Shown here: piece by piece, positions 43,548-52,711 of the stretch | Layout: every line of letters begins with the position of its first letter | How positions within the stretch are numbered: position 1 is the stretch's first letter | From: Sphingobacteriales bacterium TSM_CSM | GTDB taxonomy: Bacteria; Bacteroidota; Bacteroidia; Chitinophagales; UBA2359 | Direction: 5' to 3' | DNA: 64,000 nt | Assembly (NCBI GenBank): GCA_002212725.1 | Contig: MTCR01000143.1 | Span: 81,518-145,517, forward strand | Position numbers and translations under genes: made by a program | Notes under the pieces: model-generated | What the model was told of the DNA's origin: nothing | Seen by the model: only the letters and a program-made list of their open reading frames with translations | Databases searched by the model: none

Positions 43548-45587
43548 TTACTTTTTATGGTAGAGGCTTTCCTGCACCTCTTTGTTTACCTTAACGGCAT
43601 ACTTGGTGCGCAGTTCTTTTACCCAATCGGCTTCTAATTTGCCCTGATAGTCGGCAATTACGTAGCCGCGGGCTTCTTCCAGTTTTTTGGGGCCGGCGGG
43701 CATTACCTCGGTAATTACGGCAAAGCTTGTGGTTCCGTCGGGGCTTTCTATGTTTTCCGACAAGCCTTTTTTCCATTCTACATGGCCAAGCAGGTCTTTT
43801 TGTCCTTTTTCAAACACGCCGCTTTCAACTTTAAATTGCGATGCCTTATTTGCTTTGGCTTCCATTTCCATGTTTGCCAGTTCTTCGGGGGTGGCTTTGG
43901 CGGCTTTGTCGCGCAGGTTGTTGGCGGCGGTGGCATCGGCAAAGGTAAAGATATAGGCGCTCACGCGGTCTTTCCACTGGTATTTACCGTTGTTTCCGTT
44001 GTAAAACGCTCTCAGTCCGGCAGTATCTTCCATGGCTTTGTTCCATACTTTTTTGCTCATGAGTTCGTAAAGCAGGTTGCCATCGCGAAACTCTTTGAGC
44101 AGGCGGGCAAATTCGGGGTATTTGGTTTCCAGAATGGTTTCTTCGGCGGCCATGAGTTGTTCTTCCACAAAAATGGCATACACTTTAGCGGCGGTTTCTT
44201 CGGGGTTTCGGCTTCGGGCGCGCATTTGGTTTTTTTCGGCAAAGGTGGCAATGTCTTTACCGGTGTACTGCTGCGGGGCATTTTTTTTGGGGAAGTTGAT
44301 GGTAAAAGCAGTTTTGGCAAGGTCAAAATTGCCCAGGCTGTCGGTTTTCCATTGTCCTTTTTGTATAGCGGGGCTTTTGGCTATGGCTGCCAGCAGGGCG
44401 GTTTTTTCGGGGGCAAATTCGGTAAACTGGTAATCTTTTTTTAATCGGGCAATAAAATATTGTTGCGATACGCGGGAGCGGTTATCGCGCTCAATGCGTT
44501 TTTTGAGGTCGTCTTTCAGTTCGTCGTAAGTACCAATGCCTTTTTTTTCGAGCAGCTTTACAATGTGCCAGCCTAATTTGGTTTTAAACGGGGGCGCAAT
44601 ATCGCCGGGTTTTTTGAGGGAGAAGGCTATGTCTTCAAATTCGGGCAGCATTTTACCGCTTTTAAACCAAGGGAGTTCGCCGCCGCTTTTGGCAGTGGTT
44701 TTATCGTCAGATTCAGACAGGGCGGCATCTTCAAAGGTTATTTTTTTCTTTTTGAGGCGGTTGTAAATATCGGTGGCGCGTTTTTCGGCGGCTTGTTGTT
44801 TGGTAATGGTATCTTTTTCGGTGCTTTTAATAAGAATATGTGCCACATGAACCGAACCTCGGGCCGGCCGCACATCATCAACTTTTACCAAATGATAGCC
44901 AAACTGGGTGCGCACGGGCAGGGAAATTTTGCCTTTTGGCGTAGTGTAGGCAGCCGTTTCAAAGGGGTAAACGGTTTGAAACGCAGTGAGGTAGCCCAAA
45001 TCGCCTTTGTTTTCTTTTACCGATGGGTCTTCGGAGTATTTTTCGGCCAGTTTGTTAAAATCCAGCCCTTGCTCGGTTATCATGCGGTAAATGCTCAGGG
45101 TTTTGTTGTAGGCTTTGGTGGTATCTTCGGGCGAGGCCTGTTCGGGTACTTTAATGAGAATATGTGCGGTTTTTACCTCGCTCTTCATGCGCTCATAGGC
45201 TTCGCGCATCAGTTGTTCGCTAATGTCTTTGTCGTACAGGTAGGTTTTGGCCAGTTGCTTGTAGTAGTCGCTCAGTTGGGTGGTAATGCTGCTAAGGGTA
45301 TCCAAACCCATAGATTCGGCTTCTTTTACCTTCAATTTAAAGTTAATGTACAAATCGAGGTATTCATCAACAGATTTTTTGGTGTAGCGGGCGCTGTCTT
45401 GTGCGTTGTGTTTGTCGTACACATACAAGAATTCCGATTTGGTTACTTTTTCGTTGCCAAAGGTAAACAACACAGGGTCGTCGGCAGGGGGTGTGCCGCC
45501 GTTGGGTGCAACAGGTAAAAAAGCCTGCAACAGGGCGAAGAGCAACAGCAAAAATACAAATTTACCAAGAGAAACAGAGCTATTCAT
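43548..45587 (-). CDS. Periplasmic peptidyl-prolyl isomerase with two parvulin domains
   Basis: A 679-residue exported protein, started at the ATG at 45587 (MNSSVSLGKFVFLLLLFALL signal). The longer frame to 45800 crosses the promoter region and is rejected. After an N-terminal segment (KVTKSEFLYVYDKHN) come two PpiC/parvulin domains: VKTAHILIKVPEQ ... GDLGYLTAF ... FGYHLVKVDD at about 125-230, and VHVAHILIKSTEK ... GGELPWFKSG ... LGWHIVKLLE at about 230-340. The C-terminal half is a long helical chaperone region. It is the first gene of the foldase operon. Confidence 0.88.
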   Translation of the reverse strand: MNSSVSLGKFVFLLLLFALLQAFLPVAPNGGTPPADDPVLFTFGNEKVTKSEFLYVYDKHNAQDSARYTKKSVDEYLDLYINFKLKVKEAESMGLDTLSSITTQLSDYYKQLAKTYLYDKDISEQLMREAYERMKSEVKTAHILIKVPEQASPEDTTKAYNKTLSIYRMITEQGLDFNKLAEKYSEDPSVKENKGDLGYLTAFQTVYPFETAAYTTPKGKISLPVRTQFGYHLVKVDDVRPARGSVHVAHILIKSTEKDTITKQQAAEKRATDIYNRLKKKKITFEDAALSESDDKTTAKSGGELPWFKSGKMLPEFEDIAFSLKKPGDIAPPFKTKLGWHIVKLLEKKGIGTYDELKDDLKKRIERDNRSRVSQQYFIARLKKDYQFTEFAPEKTALLAAIAKSPAIQKGQWKTDSLGNFDLAKTAFTINFPKKNAPQQYTGKDIATFAEKNQMRARSRNPEETAAKVYAIFVEEQLMAAEETILETKYPEFARLLKEFRDGNLLYELMSKKVWNKAMEDTAGLRAFYNGNNGKYQWKDRVSAYIFTFADATAANNLRDKAAKATPEELANMEMEAKANKASQFKVESGVFEKGQKDLLGHVEWKKGLSENIESPDGTTSFAVITEVMPAGPKKLEEARGYVIADYQGKLEADWVKELRTKYAVKVNKEVQESLYHKK

Positions 45588-45658
45588 TAGTAGAAAATTT
45601 TGATAATACAATAAAACAAATTGGTAAAACCAGCCGGTGAGGTGTGGTTTTAGAACCG

Positions 45659-45666
45659 CAAAATTA
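45659..45666 (-). promoter_or_regulatory. Promoter -7 element of the foldase operon
   Basis: On the minus strand the sequence reads TAATTTTG(C), matching TAnnTTTG. It lies about 72 bases upstream of the ATG at 45587, consistent with that start. No clear -33 element. Confidence 0.5.
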
Positions 45667-45946
45667 GCAAAACCCCTGTTATTTGTTGTGTTATTGCTGC
45701 AACTATTAAGAATGAAACCACAACATTTAACTGTTTTTTGCAAATATGGGCTGGTACGGTTTTTGTATTTAAGATAAGTAAACAACAAACGCGCTTGCAT
45801 AACCTTAATTTGCAGCCGAACAAAGTATCGGATTTTAATATGAACTCAATAAATATGTTGCTGCTGACATGCACATTTTAGCTTTTTACACCTACATTTG
45901 TTATGCAAACTATATGCATAAAGTTCAAAATTACAACATTGCCAGC

Positions 45947-45994
45947 TACCATAATGGTATGGCAGGCATATTTTAAGGTTGTTATAATTATAAC
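45947..45994. promoter_or_regulatory. Two palindromes upstream of the haloperoxidase-like gene
   Basis: TACCAT-A-ATGGTA (45947-45959) and GTTATAATTATAAC (45981-45994) are both perfect palindromes, 65-110 bases before the ATG at 46059. Either could bind a dimeric regulator. The whole 45588-46058 gap (471 bp) is AT-rich, holds the divergent promoters, and contains no gene I can support. Confidence 0.35.
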
Positions 45995-46058
45995 ATACAA
46001 AAAGGCAATCTCACATTGCCGCTAACCTCCTTGTTCATTACCTTTAAATTTTACCATT

Positions 46059-47408
46059 ATGTCGAAACGAGCATTATATTTGCTGATGCCTGTATTGCTT
46101 TTTCTCCTGGCAGTTTTAACAAATGGCTGCCAAAAAGACGATACCGATTTTGCTGCTGCCGAAGAGTACGGTTCTGAAGTAGCCCATAAATGGTTTGACC
46201 TTACCCGAAAAATTACCAAGGAAACCCCCGGTTTCAGCCCGCCGGTGGCGTCCCGTGCTTATGCCTATACAGCAGTGGCCTTGTACGAAGCAGTAGAAAG
46301 CGGTGCAACCGGTTACCACTCTCTCGGCGGGCAAATTAATGGGTTAAGCGCCAGTGCGGTTACCAAGCCGCTGCTTTCGCAAGAGTATCAATGGGACATA
46401 GTAGCCAACAGTTGCTTGGCCGAAATTACCCGCAAACTTTATGCACCGGCCACCGCAGCCAACCTGTCCGCCATTGACTCGCTGGAACTTGCCCTGGAGC
46501 AAGCTGTTTCTGCCAACGCAACCCAAGAAGTAATTGACCGTTCTGTAAGTTACGGTAAACTGGTAGCCACCGAAATTTACAACTACTCAGTTACCGACGG
46601 ACAAGACAAGGGCTACCTCAGCAATTTTCCGGCAACCTATACACCACCCACAGGAGATGGTTTTTGGGTGCCTACCCCGCCGGCTTTTCAAAAAGCCATG
46701 CAGCCTTATTGGGGTAATGTGCGCCCGTTTATAAGCGCCAATGTTACCAACACACAGCCGCAAGACCCCATTCCGTTTTCCGAAGACCCCGCCTCTGCCT
46801 TTTATGCTCAATCGTTGGAAGTTTTTGAAACCGTTACCAACCTTACTCCCGAACAAGAACAGATTGCCAATTTCTGGAGCGATGACCCGGGTAAAACCGG
46901 CACCCCGCCCGGACACTCCATAGCTATTGCCACACAGGCATTGCGTGCGCAAAATGCCAGCCTTATTTTAGCCGCCGAAACCTATGCAAAAATTGGCATG
47001 GCCGTGCATGACGCCTTTGTTTCCTGCTGGCGCTGCAAATACCACTACAACTTAATGCGCCCCGTAACCTACATACAGCAGTATATTAATCCCGATTTTA
47101 CCTCCCTGCTTACCACGCCGCCCTTCCCCGAATATACCTCGGGGCACTCGGTGCAGTCCGGCGCATCTTCGGTTATTTTGTCTGAAATATTTGGCTATAA
47201 TTACGCCTTTAATGACTCTACGCATGTGTTAAGAACCGATATTGACGGCACACCAAGGCATTTTAACTCCTTTTATGAAGCCGCCGACGAAGCTGCCATA
47301 TCCAGACTATACGGCGGCATTCATTACCGGCAGGCTATAGATGAGGGTATTTTGCAAGGCCGTAAAATTGGTGAAAATATTTCCCAAATGCTGAACTTTA
47401 AAGACTAA
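46059..47408 (+). CDS. Vanadium-dependent haloperoxidase / PAP2-type lipoprotein
   Basis: A 449-residue lipoprotein (signal LLAVLTNGC, Cys24). The C-terminal half carries the vanadium haloperoxidase / type 2 acid phosphatase motifs: KYHYNLMRP (K-x6-RP, near residue 329), PEYTSGHSVQSG (the P-S-G-H-like motif, near 363) and SRLYGGIHY (SR-x5-H, near 415). Such proteins either oxidise halides with vanadate or act as phosphatases; bacterial homologues in this subfamily are poorly characterised. It is exported and probably anchored to a membrane. No second gene is in its transcript. Confidence 0.82.
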   Translation: MSKRALYLLMPVLLFLLAVLTNGCQKDDTDFAAAEEYGSEVAHKWFDLTRKITKETPGFSPPVASRAYAYTAVALYEAVESGATGYHSLGGQINGLSASAVTKPLLSQEYQWDIVANSCLAEITRKLYAPATAANLSAIDSLELALEQAVSANATQEVIDRSVSYGKLVATEIYNYSVTDGQDKGYLSNFPATYTPPTGDGFWVPTPPAFQKAMQPYWGNVRPFISANVTNTQPQDPIPFSEDPASAFYAQSLEVFETVTNLTPEQEQIANFWSDDPGKTGTPPGHSIAIATQALRAQNASLILAAETYAKIGMAVHDAFVSCWRCKYHYNLMRPVTYIQQYINPDFTSLLTTPPFPEYTSGHSVQSGASSVILSEIFGYNYAFNDSTHVLRTDIDGTPRHFNSFYEAADEAAISRLYGGIHYRQAIDEGILQGRKIGENISQMLNFKD

Positions 47409-47603
47409 GCCGCTGAATTGAGTATTACCGGCGGTTACCTGCCACTGCATGAAGCCGGCTGTTTTACAACGTAAAACCGGAAATATACCCAAATAATACG
47501 GCAAAAAAATAACGAATAGCCGGTTTCTTGCGTTATTAGGTGAAAAAACAGGGTTATTGCAACAGCAATATGCCATATGCAGTTTTTTATAACAACCTTA
47601 GCA

Positions 47604-47611
47604 TACTTTTG
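47604..47611 (+). promoter_or_regulatory. Promoter -7 element of the T9SS type B gene
   Basis: TACTTTTG matches TAnnTTTG and would start transcription near 47618, 30 bases before the ATG at 47648. It excludes the upstream in-frame GTG at 47540 as the translation start. Confidence 0.55.
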
Positions 47612-47647
47612 GGTGTTATAAGTTTCACCAATAAATTAATACCGGTT

Positions 47648-50548
47648 ATGAAACAGGCAGGGTTATTCAAACACCTCTATGTAGCGGCATTTTGCCTTAT
47701 GTTGTCGCCATGGATGCAGGCGTTTCACATAGTAGGCGGCGAGTTAACTTATGAGTGTTTGGGTGGCAGCAACTACCGCCTGTCATTAACCGTTTACCGC
47801 GATTGTTACAGCACAGGCGCCCCGTTTGATAACCCGGCCTATATTTTCATATTCTCCGCATCGGGAACCTTGCTCAATACCCTGAGTATTGCCATGCCGC
47901 CCGGCGGCCCGCAGCGCGTTGACCCGCCCACCAATATTTGCCTCAATACCCTGCCCGATGTGTGTGTAGAAACACTTACTTACACCACTATTCTAAACCT
48001 GCCGCCCATAAGCGGCGGTTACACACTGGTGTACCAACGATACAGCCGCAACAGCACCATTGTAAACATTTACAACCCCGACCAAACCGGCTCTTCCTAC
48101 ACCACTACCATACCGCCCGCCACACTGGCAAACTGCAACAACTCGCCCGTTTTTAACTCCCTGCCACCCATTGTTATCTGCGCCGGCGAACCCCTTTACG
48201 TTGACCAGTCTGCAACCGATATGGACGGCGACTCGCTGGTGTATGAACTTTGTGCCCCGCTCATTGGCGGCAGCGATGCCTGCCCGCAACCCGGCGATAT
48301 GTTTAACTGCAATCCACCCGGCGACCCCGCACCCTCGCCGCCTTACAGCACGGTAAACTTTATACCGCCATACAGCGGCACTAACCCCCTTGGCGGCGCC
48401 CCGCCCGTAACCATTGACCCCGAAACAGGGTTGCTTACCGGAGTACCCACTACCATCGGGCAATTTGTGGTAGGCATTTGCGTTACCGAATACCGGAACG
48501 GACTACCCATCAACTCCATCAGGCGAGATTTTCAGTTTAATGTAACCAATTGCCAGGTGGTGCAGGCCGCCGTACAATCTAACAACATTACCCCGCAGGG
48601 CGATTACATTATTACCGACTGCGGACAGGATTTTACCGTTGATTTTATTAATACCAGTTTAGGCGCCAGCTCTTATTTCTGGACCTTTGGCGACCCTACC
48701 GTTACCACCGATTTTTCTTCGCTTTTTAACCCCAGCTACACCTATCCCGATACCGGACAATACGTGGTAACCCTCGTTGCCGACTCAGGTATTCCCGGCT
48801 GTATTGATACCGCTACCATTTATGTGAGAATTTACCCCACTCTTACCAACAACTTTTCTTACGTGGCTGTCTGCGCCTACGACCCCGTGGTGTTTACCGA
48901 CCTCTCTGCCACTACTTACGGGGCAATTAATGCATGGTCGTGGAGTTTTGGCGACGGAAGCGCCGCCGCCGAGCAAAACCCCAACCACACCTATGCCACC
49001 GGCGGAAACTATACCGTAGCCCTTAGTACCACCACCACCCTGGGTTGCCAGTTAACCATACAGCAAAGCGTTTATGTGGCACCGGTGCCGGTAGCTAATT
49101 TTACCGCAAGCCCGCTTTGCATTAACACACCCGTTCAGTTTACCGATATAACATCGGGAGCGCCGCCCGCTACCTGGCAATGGAACTTTGGCGATGGCAA
49201 CACATCGGGCAGCCAAAACCCATCGCATATTTACAATACGCCCGGAACCTATACCGTTACCCTGAATGTTGCCACTGCCGAAAATTGTATTGACGACTGG
49301 CAAAATACCTTTACCATTTACCCCCAATTTACCGCCAATGCCGGCACCGATGCCGAAATTTGTGCGGGCGATGTTGCGCAGTTGCAGGCAAATACCGATT
49401 TTCCGTGGTTTGCCTACCAATGGTCGCCACCCGATGGCATTCTTTCGGGAGCCAATACCGCAACGCCGCAGGTTAGCCCAACCGGCAGTATTACCTATAC
49501 CCTCACCATTGCCGACCCCAACGGCTGCGCCCAATCCGATAACGTAACCGTAAATGTAAACCCGCTGCCTGCCGTAAGCATAACCGGCAACAACATTGTA
49601 TGCCTGGGCGATGATGTTACCCTTACCGCCAACACAGGTGCAAACATAACCGGCTTTACCTGGAGCGGCGGCGGGGTAAACAATACCACCGATGCCGCCA
49701 TAACCGTTTCCCCTGCCGATACCACTGCCTACATACTTACTGTGCTGGACAACAACGGCTGCGAAAATGCCGATACCTTTACCGTAATTGTGCAGTTTCC
49801 CATAACAGCCAATGCCGGAGGCACTGCCGAGTTTTGCGCCGGCGAATCGGTACAGTTAAGCGCAAGCGGCGGTGTCAGCTATCAATGGAGTCCGGCATCG
49901 GGATTAAGTAATACAACTATTTCCAATCCGGTGGCAACGCCCTTAAACACCACGCAATACACCGTTACCGTTTCCAACAATTGTTTTTCCGATACAGCAT
50001 CGGTGCTGGTTACGGTAAACCCGCTGCCGGTGGTAAACGCCGGCCCCGATGGAACGATTAACGTAGGCGAAAATATAACCCTGAACGGCTCGGCACAAAG
50101 CAGTTCGGGCGGATTGCAATACACCTGGACACCTCCCGACGGGCTGGATAACCCCACACTGCTTACCCCTGTGGCCGCTCCTTTGGCCACCACCGTTTAT
50201 TATCTTTCTGCCACCGATGCCAACGGCTGCGCCGCCACCGACTCCATGCGGCTTGATGTAACCAGCATTTTTGAAGTGCTGCTGCCCAATGCCTTTTCGC
50301 CAAACAAAGACGGAGTAAACGATGAATTTGGCATGATACGCTCACGCGGTTTAAAAGAACTGCTGGAATTCAGGATTTACAACCGCTGGGGGCAACTCAT
50401 TTTTGAAACCAATGATTTTAATGCCCGATGGGACGGCAATTTTAAAGGTGTGCAGCAGGAATTGGGCGTTTATGTATTTTACATAAGGGCGCTCACCTTT
50501 TTAGACAATGAGTATGTGCAGCAGGGAAATATTACCCTTATACGGTAA
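47648..50548 (+). CDS. PKD-repeat surface protein with T9SS type B (gliding motility CHU_C-type) domain
   Basis: A 966-residue exported protein from the ATG at 47648 (signal peptide MKQAGLFKHLYVAAF ... WMQAF). The first 300 residues (HIVGGELTYECLGGSNYRLS, Pro/Asn-rich) form the region usually found before PKD modules in this class. PKD repeats follow (FWTFGDP, WSFGDGSAAAEQNPNHTYA, WNFGDGNTSGSQNPSHIY), then Ig-like modules with repeating C-x-G-x-x-V-x-L strands. The last 95 residues are a type B sorting domain (LPNAFSPNKDGVNDEF ... IYNRWGQLIFET ... GVYVFYIRA). It is secreted by T9SS and probably attached to the cell surface. The partner is unknown. Confidence 0.88.
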   Translation: MKQAGLFKHLYVAAFCLMLSPWMQAFHIVGGELTYECLGGSNYRLSLTVYRDCYSTGAPFDNPAYIFIFSASGTLLNTLSIAMPPGGPQRVDPPTNICLNTLPDVCVETLTYTTILNLPPISGGYTLVYQRYSRNSTIVNIYNPDQTGSSYTTTIPPATLANCNNSPVFNSLPPIVICAGEPLYVDQSATDMDGDSLVYELCAPLIGGSDACPQPGDMFNCNPPGDPAPSPPYSTVNFIPPYSGTNPLGGAPPVTIDPETGLLTGVPTTIGQFVVGICVTEYRNGLPINSIRRDFQFNVTNCQVVQAAVQSNNITPQGDYIITDCGQDFTVDFINTSLGASSYFWTFGDPTVTTDFSSLFNPSYTYPDTGQYVVTLVADSGIPGCIDTATIYVRIYPTLTNNFSYVAVCAYDPVVFTDLSATTYGAINAWSWSFGDGSAAAEQNPNHTYATGGNYTVALSTTTTLGCQLTIQQSVYVAPVPVANFTASPLCINTPVQFTDITSGAPPATWQWNFGDGNTSGSQNPSHIYNTPGTYTVTLNVATAENCIDDWQNTFTIYPQFTANAGTDAEICAGDVAQLQANTDFPWFAYQWSPPDGILSGANTATPQVSPTGSITYTLTIADPNGCAQSDNVTVNVNPLPAVSITGNNIVCLGDDVTLTANTGANITGFTWSGGGVNNTTDAAITVSPADTTAYILTVLDNNGCENADTFTVIVQFPITANAGGTAEFCAGESVQLSASGGVSYQWSPASGLSNTTISNPVATPLNTTQYTVTVSNNCFSDTASVLVTVNPLPVVNAGPDGTINVGENITLNGSAQSSSGGLQYTWTPPDGLDNPTLLTPVAAPLATTVYYLSATDANGCAATDSMRLDVTSIFEVLLPNAFSPNKDGVNDEFGMIRSRGLKELLEFRIYNRWGQLIFETNDFNARWDGNFKGVQQELGVYVFYIRALTFLDNEYVQQGNITLIR

Positions 50549-50800
50549 AACAACGTAATTGCAAACTTTACGCCATTGCATTTTTACCGCCAGGCCCGCA
50601 AAGGTTGCTATGGGTATAAAAAGATTGCTGATGAAATGATTTTTTTGCTTAAATCATAGCGTTCTTTGCGAATTGCTTTGCGGTCAAAAGGCAAAGATAT
50701 GGGGTAAAAAACTATTGCTAAGCAGTTACAAAACAATTGCAACACACACTCCTGCGCTGCTTGCAACGTGCAATAAACCCCGCTTTAATCTGCCGGCAGT
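50549..50800. other. Intergenic stretch without a recognised gene
   Basis: Together with the promoter and leader below it forms the 321-bp gap before dnaX. It contains GCGTTCTTTGCGAATTGC, a short motif loosely like part of R1, but no full repeat copy, hairpin terminator or reading frame that I can support. Confidence 0.4.
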
Positions 50801-50832
50801 TTTGGTATTCTGCACAATAGTTGCTACTTTTG
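50801..50832 (+). promoter_or_regulatory. Promoter of dnaX (TTTG-N20-TACTTTTG)
   Basis: TTTG at 50801-50804 and TACTTTTG at 50825-50832 are separated by 20 bases: an exact match to both elements and the spacing of the Bacteroidota housekeeping promoter. Predicted start near 50838, 32 bases before the ATG at 50870. This is the cleanest promoter in the window. Confidence 0.75.
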
Positions 50833-50869
50833 TGAGGTTATAATTTACCCGAAACCGAACCATTTGCCC

Positions 50870-52675
50870 ATGAGTTTTGTAGTTTCAGCCCGCAAGTACC
50901 GCCCGCAGCAGTTTAAAGATGTAGTAGGTCAAAAATCGGTAACCACTACCCTTAAAAATGCCATAAAAGGGGGTAAACTTGCCCATTCTTTTTTGTTTTG
51001 CGGCCCGCGAGGGGTGGGTAAAACCACCTGTGCCCGAATTTTGGCCAAACTGCTTAACTGCCAAAGCCCAACAGCCGACAACGAACCCTGCGGCACTTGC
51101 GCATCTTGTCAGGCCTTTGCCCAGTCGGCATCGTTTAATATTTTTGAATTAGATGCCGCCTCCAACAACTCGGTAGATGATATACGCAACCTTATAGAGC
51201 AGGTGCGGTTTGCTCCGCAATCGGGTAAATATAAAATCTATATCATAGATGAGGTACACATGCTGTCGGCAGCGGCTTTCAATGCTTTCTTAAAAACGCT
51301 GGAAGAGCCTCCTTCCTATGCCATTTTTATTTTGGCCACTACCGAAAAACACAAAATAATACCCACCATTTTATCGCGCTGTCAGATATACGATTTTAAC
51401 CGCATATCGGTACAGGATATTGTAGAGCACCTTCAGGATATAGCCAAAGACCAGGGCATTAAAGCCGATGCCGATGCACTGCACATTATTGCCCAAAAAG
51501 CCGATGGCGGCCTGCGCGACGCCCTTTCCATGTTTGACCGCATTGCCAGCTACTCCGAAGGGGTTATCAGCTACCAACATGTGCTGGAAGCATTGAATGT
51601 ATTGGATTACGACTATTTTTTCAAAGCTACCGACTGCCTGCTGGCGCAAGATGCGCCCGGCCTGCTGCTGATGCTGGACGACATATTGCGCAAAGGGTTT
51701 GAAGGCGATAATTTCATTAACGGACTTTCGGCGCATTTTCGCAACCTGCTGGTGTGTAAAGATGCCGCCACCCTGCCCCTTTTAGATGTAACCGAAGGGC
51801 TGCGCGAACGATACCGCACCCAGGCGGCCATGGCTCCCATGGGCTTGCTGCTGAGTGCCCTGAACATTGCCAATGAGTGCGAAATACAATACCGCAGCAG
51901 CAAAAACAAGCGGCTGCAGGCAGAACTGGCCCTGCTTAAAATGTGTTATGCCGCCAACGCCATGCAACTGCCTCAAACCGCCAACGGCAATACACAGGGC
52001 GGCAGCGGTTCGGTTTCGCTGATGGCCGGCGGTGGGGCTGCGCTTACGGTAAAACCCGTAATTCAGCAAAACACACAGGAAAAAAAAGCCGACCCGCCAC
52101 CGGCCGTTGAAAAAACAGAAACACCCCCGCCGCCGGTAAACAAGTTAAAGGAAGAAAAACCGCCTGTATATAAAACGGCAGGAACGGTGAACATAAACCT
52201 TGATATGCTGATGAGCGATAAGGTTGTGCCTGAAACAACAAAAGACGAAGAAGCAGCGGCCGAAAAACAAGATGCCGCCGCCGGTCAAAACCCTGTTGAG
52301 CAACTGCCCGATGAAGCCGCCGTTTTACAATGCTGGCAGGAGTACGGGCGGCAATTGGTTAATTCGGGTTCGGTAAAAACCCTGTTTGAGCAAATTATTC
52401 CGAAATTGAAAGACCATGCCGTGCTGCTCACCATTACAACCGAAGTGCAAAAAGAACTTATGAAAGAGGATGTGCCCAAATTTATGGGTTTCCTGCACAG
52501 CCAAACCGGCAACCGGCGCTACTACGTTGAGTGGCTGGTAAACAAAACTCAAGCCGACGATGCCCTGAAAAATACCCCCGCCTACCTGCCAAACGAACAA
52601 CTGAAAGAAATGCTTGCCATAAATCCCAAACTTTCGGAACTCATAAAGCGTTTACATCTTCAGCTTAATTACTAA
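50870..52675 (+). CDS. dnaX: DNA polymerase III subunit gamma/tau
   Basis: A 601-residue clamp-loader ATPase. Walker A is GPRGVGKTTCARIL (near 43-56), the zinc knuckle Cys residues lie in LNCQSPTADNEPCGTCASCQ, Walker B is YIIDEVHMLS, and the SRC motif is in TILSRCQIYDF. Domain III ends near residue 370. The C-terminal part (about 400-480) is a Pro/Glu/Lys-rich linker, followed by a folded tau-specific domain that in other bacteria contacts the polymerase alpha subunit. A run of eight A lies exactly at the start of the linker (52080-52087). The ATG at 50870 is chosen over an upstream TTG because of the family's MSFVVSARKYRPQQF start. The M16 protease gene follows after 36 bp. Confidence 0.95.
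   Translation: MSFVVSARKYRPQQFKDVVGQKSVTTTLKNAIKGGKLAHSFLFCGPRGVGKTTCARILAKLLNCQSPTADNEPCGTCASCQAFAQSASFNIFELDAASNNSVDDIRNLIEQVRFAPQSGKYKIYIIDEVHMLSAAAFNAFLKTLEEPPSYAIFILATTEKHKIIPTILSRCQIYDFNRISVQDIVEHLQDIAKDQGIKADADALHIIAQKADGGLRDALSMFDRIASYSEGVISYQHVLEALNVLDYDYFFKATDCLLAQDAPGLLLMLDDILRKGFEGDNFINGLSAHFRNLLVCKDAATLPLLDVTEGLRERYRTQAAMAPMGLLLSALNIANECEIQYRSSKNKRLQAELALLKMCYAANAMQLPQTANGNTQGGSGSVSLMAGGGAALTVKPVIQQNTQEKKADPPPAVEKTETPPPPVNKLKEEKPPVYKTAGTVNINLDMLMSDKVVPETTKDEEAAAEKQDAAAGQNPVEQLPDEAAVLQCWQEYGRQLVNSGSVKTLFEQIIPKLKDHAVLLTITTEVQKELMKEDVPKFMGFLHSQTGNRRYYVEWLVNKTQADDALKNTPAYLPNEQLKEMLAINPKLSELIKRLHLQLNY
52080..52110 (+). promoter_or_regulatory. Candidate slippage/frameshift site in dnaX
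   Basis: Frame 0 reads CAG GAA AAA AAA GCC, giving eight consecutive A (52080-52087). A -1 shift or one inserted A reads AGC CGA CCC GCC ACC GGC CGT TGA, stopping at 52108-52110 and giving a protein of about 413 residues, which equals the gamma form (domains I-III only). ACCGGC (52099-52104) can pair with a GCCGGT about 30 bases downstream, a possible stimulatory stem. Confidence 0.5.
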
Positions 52676-52711
52676 ACCTGTTGCCTATTTCGGGCATAAA
52701 AAATCTTACTT

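Noticed and set aside
45588..45800. 71-codon N-terminal extension of the first foldase gene
   Set aside because: It crosses the promoter box at 45659-45666 and would place the signal peptide inside the protein.
47540..47647. Upstream in-frame extension of the T9SS type B protein (GTG start)
   Set aside because: It precedes the predicted transcription start (-7 box at 47604-47611) and would bury the signal peptide.
50640..50705. Possible fourth R1 copy (GCGTTCTTTGCGAATTGC)
   Set aside because: Only a short core is similar and the rest does not align. Such TTTGCG-rich words are common in Bacteroidota intergenic DNA.
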